Positions 12,116 to 23,481 of a stretch of DNA of 64,000 bases are shown piece by piece; the stretch's first letter is position 1, and every line of letters starts with the position of its first letter. Both the position numbers and the translations under genes were made by a program. Source of the DNA: Picocystis sp. L7 (Eukaryota > Chlorophyta > Picocystophyceae > Picocystales > Picocystaceae); assembly GCA_020975725.1 (NCBI GenBank), contig QXJR01000020.1:1-64000 (forward strand), given 5' to 3'. A model generated the notes under the pieces. It did no database searches. It saw nothing but the letters and a program-made list of their open reading frames with translations, and was not told the origin of the DNA.

Positions 12116-14204
12116 AGAAAGTCGTTGCGGCACGGCGGCACTGGTCGTCGTCCGGAGGGGAGATTCCCGTCGAGGCCTCGCCCGTGCAATCCTGAAAGGC
12201 AAACGGCGGGTGGCAATCCTTTCCCCTGTTGCACTGCTCGGCAAGCCAAGGTCCCTTTGGGCGAGAGCCCGGGCACGTTTCATCGCTCCGACTGAGGATC
12301 GGATCCCGCGCGCGTGGAGCGCGGGCATGCGTTCGGACCTTTTCTTCTTCCATCGCCTGGATCCAGTGTTGGGTTCGCCAACCACGTCGCCGCTCTCATT
12401 CGGTCGTTCTCGAAGAGGTGCCGCTCGAGCCTGGTGGGGAGGCGCGGTTTCGTCTGCGTCCAGGTCATCGACGAGCGCATCGATCGTTTCCTTTTCCTCT
12501 CTGTTCCTTCTCCCTTGCTTCGGCCTCGATCCCGCGTTCCCGTTGGCACCGTTCTTGTCCTCTGAGGAGGTGTTTGGGAGGCGATCTTCTCCACGTCCGA
12601 ATCCTCTCTGGTGGGCTTGGTTGGCGTTTCGTTCCCATCCGATCCGTCCGTCCGTCCTTCATGAACACGATCCTCCCACGTGTTGGATCCATCGGTTCCT
12701 GCTCGCTGTTCCTGTCCCGGATCCGCGAAAGGGAGGAACGGATGGTTCCATCCCTCGCGTGGATCCGCTCGGCATCATCCCGTTCCTGGCAGGTGTCGTT
12801 CGTCTGCTTGGGAACGAGTTGGTGGTTGGGTTGGGATTGGTGCGTTTCCTACGAAGGACACCACGTGTCCTCTTTCTTTCCTGCCTTACCTTGGACGTGG
12901 GGGAACGACCGTGGGAAGGAACGGAACGGTCCTTCGATTCCCACGTGTTCGTGGTGGGAGGTGGATCGTGCGTGGTGGGTCTGGAGAGGAGGGGGGTTGG
13001 ATGGAACCACGAGCATGGGCGCCAGGGTGGGAAAAGGAGGGGGGGGGAAGGATCGATCGTGTCCGTTTCCCTTTCCTGGATGGAAGGGGAATGGGTTTGG
13101 ATCCCCTGGGTTCCTCCCTCCCTCCCGGTAGGTTCGCACCCATCGTCGAGGTGCCGTCTGGGGGATTGGAGGGAGAAGGGAAGGGAGAGTAGGTCCCCTT
13201 CATCCCCTCCATCCCCACGATCCCTTCCTTTCCTTCCTTTCGAATGATGGGGAAGGATGGGGATCGATTCGTGTTCGATCGCTTTCACCCCCCTTCTCCA
13301 TCGGAAGGATGGTAGACAAGCAAGGATCCACCCACGATCGAAGAAAGGTGGAGGGGTCCAGGAAAGACACGATCCGTTCCTTTTCCTCCCTCCCTCCATC
13401 GGGTCCCCCTCCTCTACCCCATGAAAGACCCAAGGGAAAGGGGATCGAATGGGAAGGACGAAAGGGGTGAATGGTGGGACTCCCATGGACGACGATGCAC
13501 ACGAGACCACCACCACCACCCCCAACTCCCACCCGAACGTCAAGATCGATGGAAGGGATCCCGATGGATGGAAACGGATAGAGAACAAGGAAACGGACCC
13601 ACGGGAATGCGAGGAACAACACAACCATGGACGTCCCCTTCCCACACGTCGAACCTACCATGACAACCACCCGAAGCAGCCAACACGAACCCAAGAGTGG
13701 AAATGGAATCGATCCCCCCCCGACCACCACAGGCATCGTCTTGGTCGATGGTGCCTGTCGTCCAACGAACCATGGGATCCCATCGCACGACCCAAAGGTC
13801 CGGTACAACCTGTGCAGCAGCTAATGCACCCTGCAGACCGCCTTGAAAGGTGGTGGGTCCATGAAACCAAACGATGGTACGCACACAGGCACGACAACCA
13901 TAGCCTGCCAGGGGTGCAAAGCCCGCCTTGATCACGCAAGGTGTGCACGCGTTCGCATACGAAACAGAAAAGGAAGTTGGCACGATTCAGCGCTTGAAAG
14001 GAAACAATGGAGATTGAGGCTCAATCACAAAACAGGCCATGTGACCATCAACACGGTCGGAGGTATTGTTCGGTCGACTTCAACCCCCTCCTGGTCTCTA
14101 TACGTTCAAACTGAAGGATTCGCTTGCATCAGAATGACATCGACAAGCTCCGACATTGCACAAGGTGCTGTGCCCTTTCGTCGGGAAATCAATGGAAGCA
14201 TACA
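12116..14204. other. GC-rich low-complexity stretch, no supported gene
   Basis: Long open frames exist on both strands here (for instance over 12116-13247 plus and 12659-13808 minus), but their products are biased toward Pro, Gly, Arg and Ser and show no domain. Such frames are expected in GC-rich DNA with few stops. The sequence resembles the intron and 5' regions of the gene at 14205-21735. It may hold introns or untranslated parts of flanking genes. Confidence 0.5.
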
Positions 14205-17200
14205 TCAATTCATTGTCCCTCGGCAGTTCGGAGCACCACAGTAGCATGGTATCTTGCTTGCTTCATCCTCTTTCTCGAAACGGTAATCGAAAGTGAGCTC
14301 TTCCCCTACTTTTATGTTTCTTCGGGCAAAGAAGACAAGCCGTCCGATATTATCAACCTCCAATACACGTGTGTAAAGCGATGGGTTGCAACAATGGTTG
14401 ATGAAGCGACTCGGTGACCCGCAATCAGTAGCGTCAACGACAGTGCGATTGTCCACCGAGAACAAATAGCAGTCCTTTCTTGCTCTTCTGTGCCTGGTCT
14501 CATGTAAGTCTGCTAACACAGCACGTATGACCACTCCTCTGTATTCAATCACCATGTCGTCCTTCTTTATTGGCGTTCTAGCTATCAACCCCCAGCCATG
14601 GATTCCAGATTTCCCAAAGGCTACTCGACACATTTCGGTTCGCGAAAGGGATTCAAGTTTTTCTTTCACTAACTTAGGAGGGGGGCGCCTATCATTTGGA
14701 CATTCTTCACCTTTGGTTTGCTCGTCGTTCAGTAAATTCTCAGATGCGCACTTGAGAGTCCATGCTTCTGATGACCAAACTTTGCTGGGAGGGAGCTGTT
14801 CAGGAAAATGACAGCTTAGGCCCCTGGGCAGCTGTTCAAGTGCATACACATACATGCGCTTTCCAAACCGTTTTCCTCCTGACTTCTGCTTTTGCTCCTT
14901 CATTCGTGGTTCGACAGTCTCTAGATGCAGTCCAACACTCTCTGGTGTCGTGCGCACAGTGGATTTACAATCAGGCTTGTCTCCTTTCAATCCATTATGT
15001 TGCGCCTCTAGTCCATTCCCCTGACTCTTTGCTCCAAATCCACACCTTGCACCAAGGGCATCGCTGGGCCTCTTTGCGAAAACACGCTGCTCAATCCAGT
15101 CCCCGAGAGTGCTGCAAGACATCCCATCACTAGAAAAGATCTTTATACTATACTTCCAGCCATGTGTGCCCTGAATACCACAGTAAGCTTCAAAGTCCGT
15201 GGGAGAAAAATCCTGACCATCGCAGCTGATCCGATGCGTGACTGCATCAAACTTTCCAACCTTGTCTCCACATACAATGTCAACAGAATCATTGACTTGG
15301 GTGCACTGATTGGATCGTACTTTTCTTTCGACTGCAATTCTCATCTCATCTGTAACTCCAACTTTCTCTAGAAACTTTACAACTTCGACTCCCAAGCAAA
15401 TCTGTTCAACATCCCCATCATCGTAGTATACCGTGTGCATATCAACAGTTTCATCAAAATCTACGACAATGCCATTGTAAATGCAATCGTCATCGCACCA
15501 ATACACGGCAACTCTCCAACCCACCAAATCCATACCTCTTCCTGGCAGCGGATCTGAAAGCCACTCAAATGTTTCACGCGACAAATCCAACTGCTCAACA
15601 TCGCCATCACACTGGTATTCGACTTGATACTCTTTCTCGTTGTCAAGGTAAGTAAGTATCCTTGCAATAAACCATTCATCGTCTTCGGACCAGTAAATGC
15701 GAAGATAACGGCCCAGTTCTGCTTTTCCTTGGAGTGCAGTTTCTGCACTCGTTCGAACATGACCTACGTCTGCATGAGATTCAGGATGTACTGTGCTTGC
15801 ATTGGACTTAGTGGATAAGCCAGCTTCCGCTCCAGGAAGCATTGTGTGAGCATCCTCCTTTGCATCAGGCAAGCCGTGCATTGACACGGAATTAGGCAAG
15901 ATATCTTTCGTTTGCCCCGTGCTTAGGCAGGCACGATCAATTGTTGCCCCTGCTTCTTGTGCAGGTGAACTGTGCGTCAAAAGAGCTACACCATTCTCTT
16001 GATCGTCAGTACCGTGAACCGTCAGTTGCTTCTCAGGATCCAAACGTGTTGATGTGGGCGCAGTATTTGCTTCTGGGCCGTGGCAGGAAGAACCAACTGC
16101 CAGAGTCACATTCACAAGGGGTTCATCACCCGCACTTGATGGAAGAACAAAAAGGCTTACTCTCACAACAGTCATGACATCGAAGGCCTGCCCAACAGCA
16201 TTGGAATCGGCACAGAGATCCAAGTCTAGGGGCTCGCTAGATCTCCCTAATGCCGGTTCCAGTAACCCAAGCTCAAGCATAATCCAATACTCTCTCCCTA
16301 CCCAATCTGCTTTGAAGTCTGCCTGCAATTTAGCATGAAGGCCTCTTTGACCCAAGTAATCCCCGATGCTCACCTCTGGACCATCAGAAAATAAAACAGA
16401 GTTAGATGAAATAAGTTCATACAAACGAAGGATGTGGCGGCCCTCAAGGCTTGGTTCAGGGTCAAGATCCTCGCCCAAGCACCCGTGTACATCTCCAACG
16501 ATGGCTGCACTTTTTTCGTCAAACGTCCCAACTTTCACCGAATTCCTCCATTTTTTTGCCCTCCAGGCCCCGGCCAGTTTTTCGAAATCAGATGGGCTCA
16601 TAATCCCTCCACCACTGACTTTGATTTGGCATGCACGCACAAGAAGTATGCCCGCTGTGTTCAGACAATATACCGGTACAACTTCAGGGACGCCTTCTGG
16701 TAAGCTGGGAAGGACGTTGCTGGGCTTGAAGGGGGTGTCGTTGGCACGTGACGGCCGCGGGTTCTTTGCGCTAGAACCTCCCTTCTGCTTGACCTGCTTT
16801 GGTGCTGGCAATGTAAGCTTTGGAAGCCAGAATGCCTTGTCACCAGAGACAGACGCAATGCCAGTCCCGTGAGACTCCCGGTGCCATTCCTCGTCCACTG
16901 GTTGACAGCGGGCAGCCCCAGCGGCACTCCGAAAGCCGGCCAAGGCCTTGGTGCCTTCCATCACCATAGATTGGAGCTTCACACCCACATCCTCAGCAAC
17001 CGCAGCCCAGCCAAGACCATGAGCACTCTCTTTTTCCACTCGAACAGGTGTCGCAGTCAGAGGGTTCGCCCCGCCATGCCTTCTACAGTAGCTCAGAAGA
17101 CGTAGCGGTGCATCTGGATCCTTGGCATTGGAAGTTCTTGCCTCAAATCGCTGTCCTGACATTCTTGCACACGTGGTGTGGTAGGAGGTGTAGCAGGCTG

Positions 17201-20200
17201 AAGCACACTGAATCTTTGCCCCCACTCTCTTCCTACAAATAGTGCAAGGCAGATCCCAACGATCCCTTGCTATATTCTTGATCCCACAAATGGGTTCCAT
17301 CCTGGCAATGTTTTCAATGTAGTTCTCAGCGATGTACATTCCGCATGACCAATGAGCCCACACACCCGGGATCTCTGTCCTCTTCAATGCACCGCCACCA
17401 ACGGGGCAAAGACAGCACTGAGGCCTTCTGAGGATTGAGCCAGCCTGTGCTTTGAAAGCATTTGCAAACGAGTTCCTAGTATCATCACTCACCATCTGCA
17501 GCAGAGGGGCCGCATAATCAATGATGGATCCCAAGCGCTTCCAAGATAGACGCTCAAGGCTTCTCCACGACTTATCAACCGCACTCAACGAAGTCGTGCC
17601 GCTTGCCTCCACGCCATCATCCATGAACTTTTCAGCAAAGAACTTTCTTTTGGAATTTGGCTCAAAGTAAATTCGTTCAAGCAACTGCTCTACCTTTCGA
17701 GCTGCCCTTCCCATGCGGCGAACATGAATGCATGCCTGGCAAAGCCATCCCTCGTCTGGTCCAGGCGCCCGTGCTATTCCGTAGCAACTTTGGTGCACTG
17801 TCACCCTACAATCATCGCAGCTTACAAGTTGATCAACATCGTACTCCCTGTCTTCGTGGCAGACCGCGCAGCGATCACCAGCCCAATGAGCAGCAATTGG
17901 ACAGAAGGATGGAACCGAGGTTTCATGCCACGGTGCATAGATGCTTGGCGGTGCAAATCTTACTCCAGTGTCGATCATAGAAAGGGGAACTGGTGTGACT
18001 TTGGTCGCCTTCTGCTGAGGTGGATTCGATAGACCAAGTCTTACAAGTAGGTCTCCTACCTTCCGTCCGTCCGTTGTCTTCACAGAAGACTTCCATTTCT
18101 TTGCAGCACCAAGCCCTGCCAGAACTTCAAATTCCCTTGCGGACATCTCTCTGCCATCGCTTATGACTCTCATACTTCCTGTCAAAAAAATGCCCGATAG
18201 TTGACCGCAGCTAACAGGGATTTGCTCTGGAATGTCCTTGCAAATCTTCGAGGCTCCATTCTTTTGAGATGGAGCCCCTGAGGCCTTGACATGAACCTCG
18301 GGTTTAGAAATAAGTTGCTTGGTACTTGCACTCGTTCTCTGACTACGAGAGGCCGCATCCGTTTCCGAAAGAGTGTGGTTCTCTTCCTTTCCTATGTACT
18401 CCAACAAGGCTTGCTCCAGGACAAGCAATAGATCTCCTCCTTTGAGAGTGCCATTTGTACCTGTGAACGGGAAGACTCCGGTCAAGATGGAGGCTTGCTT
18501 CCACTCCTCCATTTCCTGCAAGTATTCAGCATGCAGTCGGTCGTACTCGTGGAGCTCCCTAGCCTCAACTGCTTCGCAGTGCTGCCTTTCCTCCGCTGAA
18601 ATCCTCTCCCAGGAGTCCTTTGCTTCCTTCACCGATGCCATGCCCTTCAGCGTGGCGAGTGTAGAGTACCTTGTCTTTGGTTTGCGCGGTGGCTGGGGGG
18701 CACCAAGGTTCAACACTGTTTTCAGGTCAAACATTCTCTTGCAAGGAAGGGCGGCCACCTTGGAAGACACCAGGGTGGGTGCACCATCAGCCCTGTGGTC
18801 CATCCTTCCCATCTCTTTTTCCGCGTTTTCGATATCTTTCTTCGACGGTGCATCGCTGGAGCACTTGGCCACCTTAGGCCCGGATTGGGATGGGTGCGAT
18901 CTTCCGCATGCGTGCTTGAGGGATGCTCCATCTTTGTCACGGGACCCTTCCTTGTTGGATGAAGCCAACTTCTTGTGTCTGAGCTTTTGAACTTTTTGGG
19001 TCTTCAAGGGTGGGACTGGTGCATGCTCGCCTACGACGTTTGAGGCCACCTTTCGTTTCAGTGTTGGTTTCTGTCTGGCGATGCACTCTGGGCAATGATA
19101 CACTTCCTTTTTCTTTTTCATTCTTGCTTTCTTTAGAACAAAATCCGCGTGTTCGTCACAAGATGTGTGAACGTAGCCACGACATCCGTTGCAAACGATC
19201 ATAGCACTGGACCCCGAGAAGTCGATTTGCCCACAGATTTTACATTTCGACTCGGCCACTGGTTTGGACCTACCTGCCTTTGCCTTGCGGGATTTCTTGC
19301 TCGCTGTCCCAGGCAGCGCAGGGGCTGTGATTTCTCCTTTCGCAGTGCCTCCCTCATTCTTGCTGTGTCCGTGCTTTCCTCTGTGAACCTTCAAACGTTG
19401 GCTGGGTGGCTGAAGGCGGAAATGATCATCGTGCATTTTCTCTGCTTTTCGCTTGAGCGTACCCATAGCTTTTGTACAACAAGGACAGAGGTACTTGTCT
19501 GCTCCGACGGAGTCGGCACCAAATGGACGCGAGCGGGTTCCAAGACCCGTGCAACTACCATGTACGAGTTTGAGACACTCGCTGCAGGGAATCACATCGG
19601 GGCTCCCATTCACACAGTGCTTTGAGCAGATCTGGCAAGGGCCTTCCGCGGGCGTAACTCTGCTGGACACAGGTGCCTTATCTTCGGCCTTGGACACTAT
19701 AGGAGCTTTCATGGAAGTTGAGTTACGAACGGTCGGCACCGAAGATGAAGCCACCGGACCATCCTTTCGGACGCTTTGGCGGTGGTTCGACCTTTGCCCG
19801 TGCTCTCTCGCCGGCGCCCTATGGTCGCACCTTGCGCAGGTGTAGTGAGCTTCTTCCCTGATCTCCGGAGGGAGGCTCATGATTTCCGTTGCCAAGGCGC
19901 AACAACCGTTATGCACCCACTTTTTGCATACGTCACACTGGATCATGTTGTCATCTTCAGGCTCGTAGCTTTTGTTGCAGCCACAGCAGACCCGGCCGGC
20001 TTTCCTTGCGTGTTGACACGCTTTGCAGTACGCGCTCTTTCCCTTTCGAGGGACGCGTTCACAGCTCTCGCACAGGGCAGGGACCGTGGATTCAGCCTTC
20101 ACCCCGTGCTCTTTGGCATCTACCGAATTGTCAACAATGGAATTGAGGGAAAGGTGCTTGCGGGACGTCCTCGTCCAGCATTGCTCATGCGTGTCCAATC

Positions 20201-21735
20201 TTCCCGAAGTGCTGGCTTCAGCGTGAGTGCGACGCGGGGACCTGCAGGCGATGGACCGGGCACGGTCTTCCATGGCCGCCGGACAGGCATCGGGAGCGAT
20301 GGCCATCGAGGTAGGCTTGGCATGCCCTTCATCTTTGCCCAGGGTCTCGTTCTTCACGCCTACGCCGTTGGACGTGACACGTCCCGGCTCAGCCGGAACC
20401 TCGGCGCTTCCGAGGGCGGCCCGGATCCACGCGGCTGTGCTGGCGGGCGGTTCCACGGGTGGAAAGCGCGGTGGGGGAGGGATGGGGGTGGTGGGCGTGC
20501 GGCTCCCTTCCACGGGAGGGGGATCTTCCGGTCCATGCCTTTTGTCCTTCCATGCGTCGTCTTCGATGGCCTGCACGCGCATGGAGGATCCGGGGGGGTC
20601 CGAGATCGAAACCGAGGTGGGGTGGGGTGCAGAGTCCGTCACCATCCGAGCCATTGCAACGGGCGATTGGCATCGAAGGAATCGTAAAACGTCCGAACCG
20701 TCAGTCCATGGATCCACGGACGCACGCGTGGCTCCGCAACAGCACCGCGAGCCTCTGCGGACGGCCTTGTTTTTCCTGGGTTCGATCCCTCTCGTCGTTC
20801 GAAGTGCGCACCTCTTGGATGGCCCGTTCCAGGAACGATGCGTTGGATTTGGTGACCTTCTGCGCCTGCATTTGCCAGAACGGGGTCCCATTCGCATCGA
20901 TTCGAGACGGGACGGTGGTTCGTCCGTTTCCCAACAGGCACGGTCAGCGATCGATCTCGCAGCAAGGGATGGTGTGCGGCGCGCTCGGACAACAGAATCG
21001 ACCGGTGTTCGTCCCGATCCGTCCTTTCGTTCGTTCCACCTTGGCACGCCATTCCGGGTGCGTGTACCCACGTATCGTTCCAGCACTCACCTGGAACCTT
21101 TCCAGGTTGGATTGGAAGGGCAGAAGACCCTTGGGTTTGTACCATCCGTATTCTCGGACGTTGGACTGGGATGGCATCCGCACGTTGCACGCGGCGCGCG
21201 TGAAAAAGAAGGCGCGCAAGTCGCGTCAGATCGGATCCTGCGGCGTGGACGTTCGACGTTTTCGGTTCGGGACCGGTGGTTGGTCTCGTTCTTCGCCACG
21301 TTCGAGGTGCTTGGGATGCACGTGCGTTCGCTTACCTTGTTTTTCGGCGGTCCGTAGAACATGACGCACACTTTGTCCGGTTTGGCGTGCACTTGCAGCG
21401 GTATGGGCACGTCTTCGTCCCTCACCACCGACGCCTGTGTTGGGTCGTTGCGCAGTTCCACGTGCGATCCTCGTCCGCGGTCAGTCCTCCATCCGCTGCG
21501 TCTACACGCAAATGCGAAAGCATCGTGGTGGCGTTGGTGTTGGTTTCAAGCATCGTGGTGGCGTTGGTGTTGGTTTCAAGCATCGTGCTGGCGTTGGTGT
21601 TGGTTTCAAGCATCGTGCTGGTTTCGTGGACGTGTTGGAAGGTGTGGTTGTGTCGCGTACCGGCCAGTGTGTCTTCTGTTTCTTGGATCCGTATCCCACC
21701 CACACGCGTGGATCGTTCCCTACGTCCTCCACCAT
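14205..21735 (-). CDS. Trithorax/ATX-like histone H3K4 methyltransferase with PWWP, PHD, SAND-like, Tudor-like and SET domains
   Basis: Five-exon model on the minus strand: 21735-21661, 21434-21336, 21165-21091, 20865-20812 and 20570-14205. All introns are phase 0, 170-241 nt, GT-AG; the product is about 2222 residues. The small exons give a PWWP domain (VWVGYG..HWP, then VCVMFYG, REYGW, LLPF, FLERAIQE). The large exon gives PHD fingers near residues 266-347, 410-465 and 543-597, an HMG-box-like segment near 730-790, SAND-like domains near 897, 1407 and 1862, a PHD plus extended PHD at 999-1249, a Tudor-like pair at 1722-1822, and SET/post-SET at 2077-2222 (HGWG, RFINHCCNPS, FDYRF, CYCGAPNCRG). 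PWWP plus PHD-ePHD plus SET is the plan of plant ATX and Trithorax enzymes, which methylate histone H3 Lys4. No FYR domain was seen. The open frame continues past 20570 to 21086, but only with low-complexity residues and no ATG. The most upstream exon and start are the least certain. Confidence 0.85.
21521..21620. repeat. 30-bp minisatellite in first intron of the SET gene
   Basis: Three full units and one partial unit of CATCGTGGTGGCGTTGGTGT plus GTTGGTTTCAAG-type sequence, period 30 bp. They lie inside the predicted intron 21435-21660. Units differ at one position (GTGGTG versus GTGCTG). Confidence 0.85.
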
Positions 21736-22370
21736 CCTTTCCTTTCCCTTTTCGTTCCGTCTCCTGTGTCGGACGCGACGGTGGGAATGGACGTCGACCA
21801 CCCCGCGTCGGGATGCAAACCCAACCATCCCATCGAGGGATCGAAGGGTACAGAAAGGGAATAGAAGGAGTATAGAAGGAGCATAGAAGGAACATAGAAG
21901 GAGCATAGAAGGAACATAGAAGGAGTATAGTAGGGATAGAAGGTGTATAGAAGGGGTATAGTAGGGATAGAAGGGGTATAGTAGGGTATAGAAGGGGTAT
22001 AGAAGGAGTATAGAAAGAAAGGGGAGTATAGAAGGGATGTACAAGGGGTATAGAAGGGATGGAAAGGGATAGAGAAGGGGATGGAAAGGGATTCATCCTT
22101 CCCACCGACCCCGGGACGTCTCCCCGCCAAGCTCCACACGGGTACATCCCTTTTCCCTTCCCTGGATGGGTGGGATGAGGTTTTCATCCATGGGGGATCC
22201 ATGTGGGGGAACGGACGTGGACCCACATCAACCCAGGTCCATCCCAGGTGAAACCCACACCCATCCGAACGAGCAACAGACCCATCCCAAGAAAGGAGAG
22301 TCCAACCAACACCGCCGCCGAAGAAGAATAGGAGAGGATAGGAGACCCACACGGATCCAAACCAAGGAAC
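21736..22370. other. intergenic region with degenerate tandem repeat
   Basis: Separates the divergent SET gene and protease gene. About 21847-22093 is a purine-rich repeat built on ATAGAAGGRRTATAG-like units of about 10-16 bp. The minus-strand reading gives only a repeated Tyr-Pro-Ser-Ile peptide and is not a credible gene. The rest probably holds both 5' ends and promoters; no clear TATA or other element is seen. Confidence 0.6.
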
Positions 22371-23481
22371 ATGGAGTTTCACGCGCTGAACGCGACCCTG
22401 ACACCAATGCCCGTGGTGGGCAACCTCACGAGTGACGAGGCACAAGCGAGAATCGTGGGAGGCACACCCGTGTTTCCAAACGACAAGTACGAGTGGATGG
22501 TGCTGCTCGCCTGTAGGAGAGGAAACACGTACACCGCGTTCTGCGGAGGCACGATCCTAGATCAAAGACACGTACTCAGCGCTGCCCACTGCGATCCAAG
22601 ACTTCCAGACGTGTGCCCAGGGGTGCCCGTCATTGCAATACTCACGTAAGCGATGCCCATTCGTATCGGCTGGGGAAGATGATGGCCATCGTACGCGAAC
22701 CGCGACTGACCGAACTATTGTCCTGCCCTGCAGACCCTTCTCCAGGAATACAGGAATAAACTTCTACCGCGATGTCGATGCCGTGGCCAGGCACCCGAGG
22801 TATATCGACGGCGCTTTCAACTACGATGCAATGGTGCTGCGACTGAGGACACCAGTCACAGATCGAGCATTCGTGCCGTTGCCACGGCGCAACGTAGATC
22901 TCTTTCCTGGTACTTCAGTGTTGACGATGGGTTGGGGCACCACATCCTTCGAAGGGCCAGTCAGCGATCGGTTGAGGGAAGTTCGATTGGCCGTGTACAG
23001 CAACCAGCAGTGTCGAAGTACATATCCTGGCTTGGATCCACAGACCATGATGTGTGCCTTTTTGCCTGGAAGGGATTCCTGCCAAGGCGACTCGGGCGGA
23101 CCTCTGTTGGAGAGTACGACACTCAGACAGGTGGGCATAGTGAGCTTCGGCATCGGTTGTGGCGACTTTCCAGGCGGATATACAAAAGTATCTGCACCTG
23201 AAGTATACGACTGGATCTCCACCCTGATCGATCCTGGCACTACCCCACCTGCTCCTGGCATTACCCCACCCACTCCTGGCATTACCCCACCCACTCCTGG
23301 CATTACCCCACCCACTCCTGGCATTACCTCACCCACTCCTGGCATTAACCCAGCCGCTCCTGTGCATTCGGGTTCCCCTGGATTTTCTTTCCCACACAGA
23401 GCCGGAATGTCAGCCGTGGCATATTTGTGGGTAGTTTTGCATTGCATGTGCATCGTTCGAATGTGGAACTTTCGTGCATGA
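22371..23481 (+). CDS. trypsin-like serine protease (S1A) with repetitive tail
   Basis: Two exons, 22371-22645 and 22734-23481, join in phase 2 across an 88-nt GT-AG intron (donor CAC|GTAAGC, branch-like CTGAC near 22706, acceptor CCCTGCAG). The product is about 340 residues. It shows the zymogen cleavage site RIVGG, His in SAAHC, Asp in NYDAMVLRL and Ser in GDSGGP. The Asp in GRDSCQGDSGGP sits at the S1 pocket position, predicting cleavage after Lys or Arg. After the protease domain comes a tail of TPPTPGI repeats and then a hydrophobic C-terminal stretch (AVAYLWVVLHCMCIV) that may anchor the protein in a membrane or act as a GPI signal. No signal peptide precedes RIVGG in this model, so an upstream exon may be missing. 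Confidence 0.88.
22646..22733 (+). other. spliceosomal intron of the protease gene
   Basis: 88 nt, GTAAGC donor, CTGCAG acceptor, branch-point-like CTGAC about 25 nt upstream of the acceptor. Removing it joins the His-containing and Asp/Ser-containing halves of one S1 protease fold in frame. Confidence 0.88.
23233..23358 (+). repeat. six 21-bp coding repeats
   Basis: Six in-frame 21-nt units of the type CCTGGCATTACCCCACCCAC encode PGITPPT heptads in the protease tail. The central units are nearly identical, suggesting recent copy-number change. A Pro/Thr-rich linker of this type is often O-glycosylated and extended. Confidence 0.9.

Noticed and set aside
12012-13808. Long overlapping frames on both strands in GC-rich sequence
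   Set aside because: Products are compositionally biased and domain-free, and both strands are equally open, as expected by chance in GC-rich DNA.
20571-21086. Extension of the large SET-gene frame upstream to 21086
   Set aside because: This part starts at a GTG, has low-complexity Arg/Pro/Ser composition and overlaps segments that read as PWWP exons in other frames. I treat it as intron plus small exons.
21422-22147. Minus-strand 180-241 residue frames rich in Tyr-Pro-Ser-Ile
   Set aside because: They are translations of a purine-rich tandem repeat. Only the short exon at 21661-21735 inside this stretch is credible.
23233-23358. CRISPR-like regular repeat
   Set aside because: Units are head-to-tail without spacers and in coding frame, so this is a coding minisatellite.
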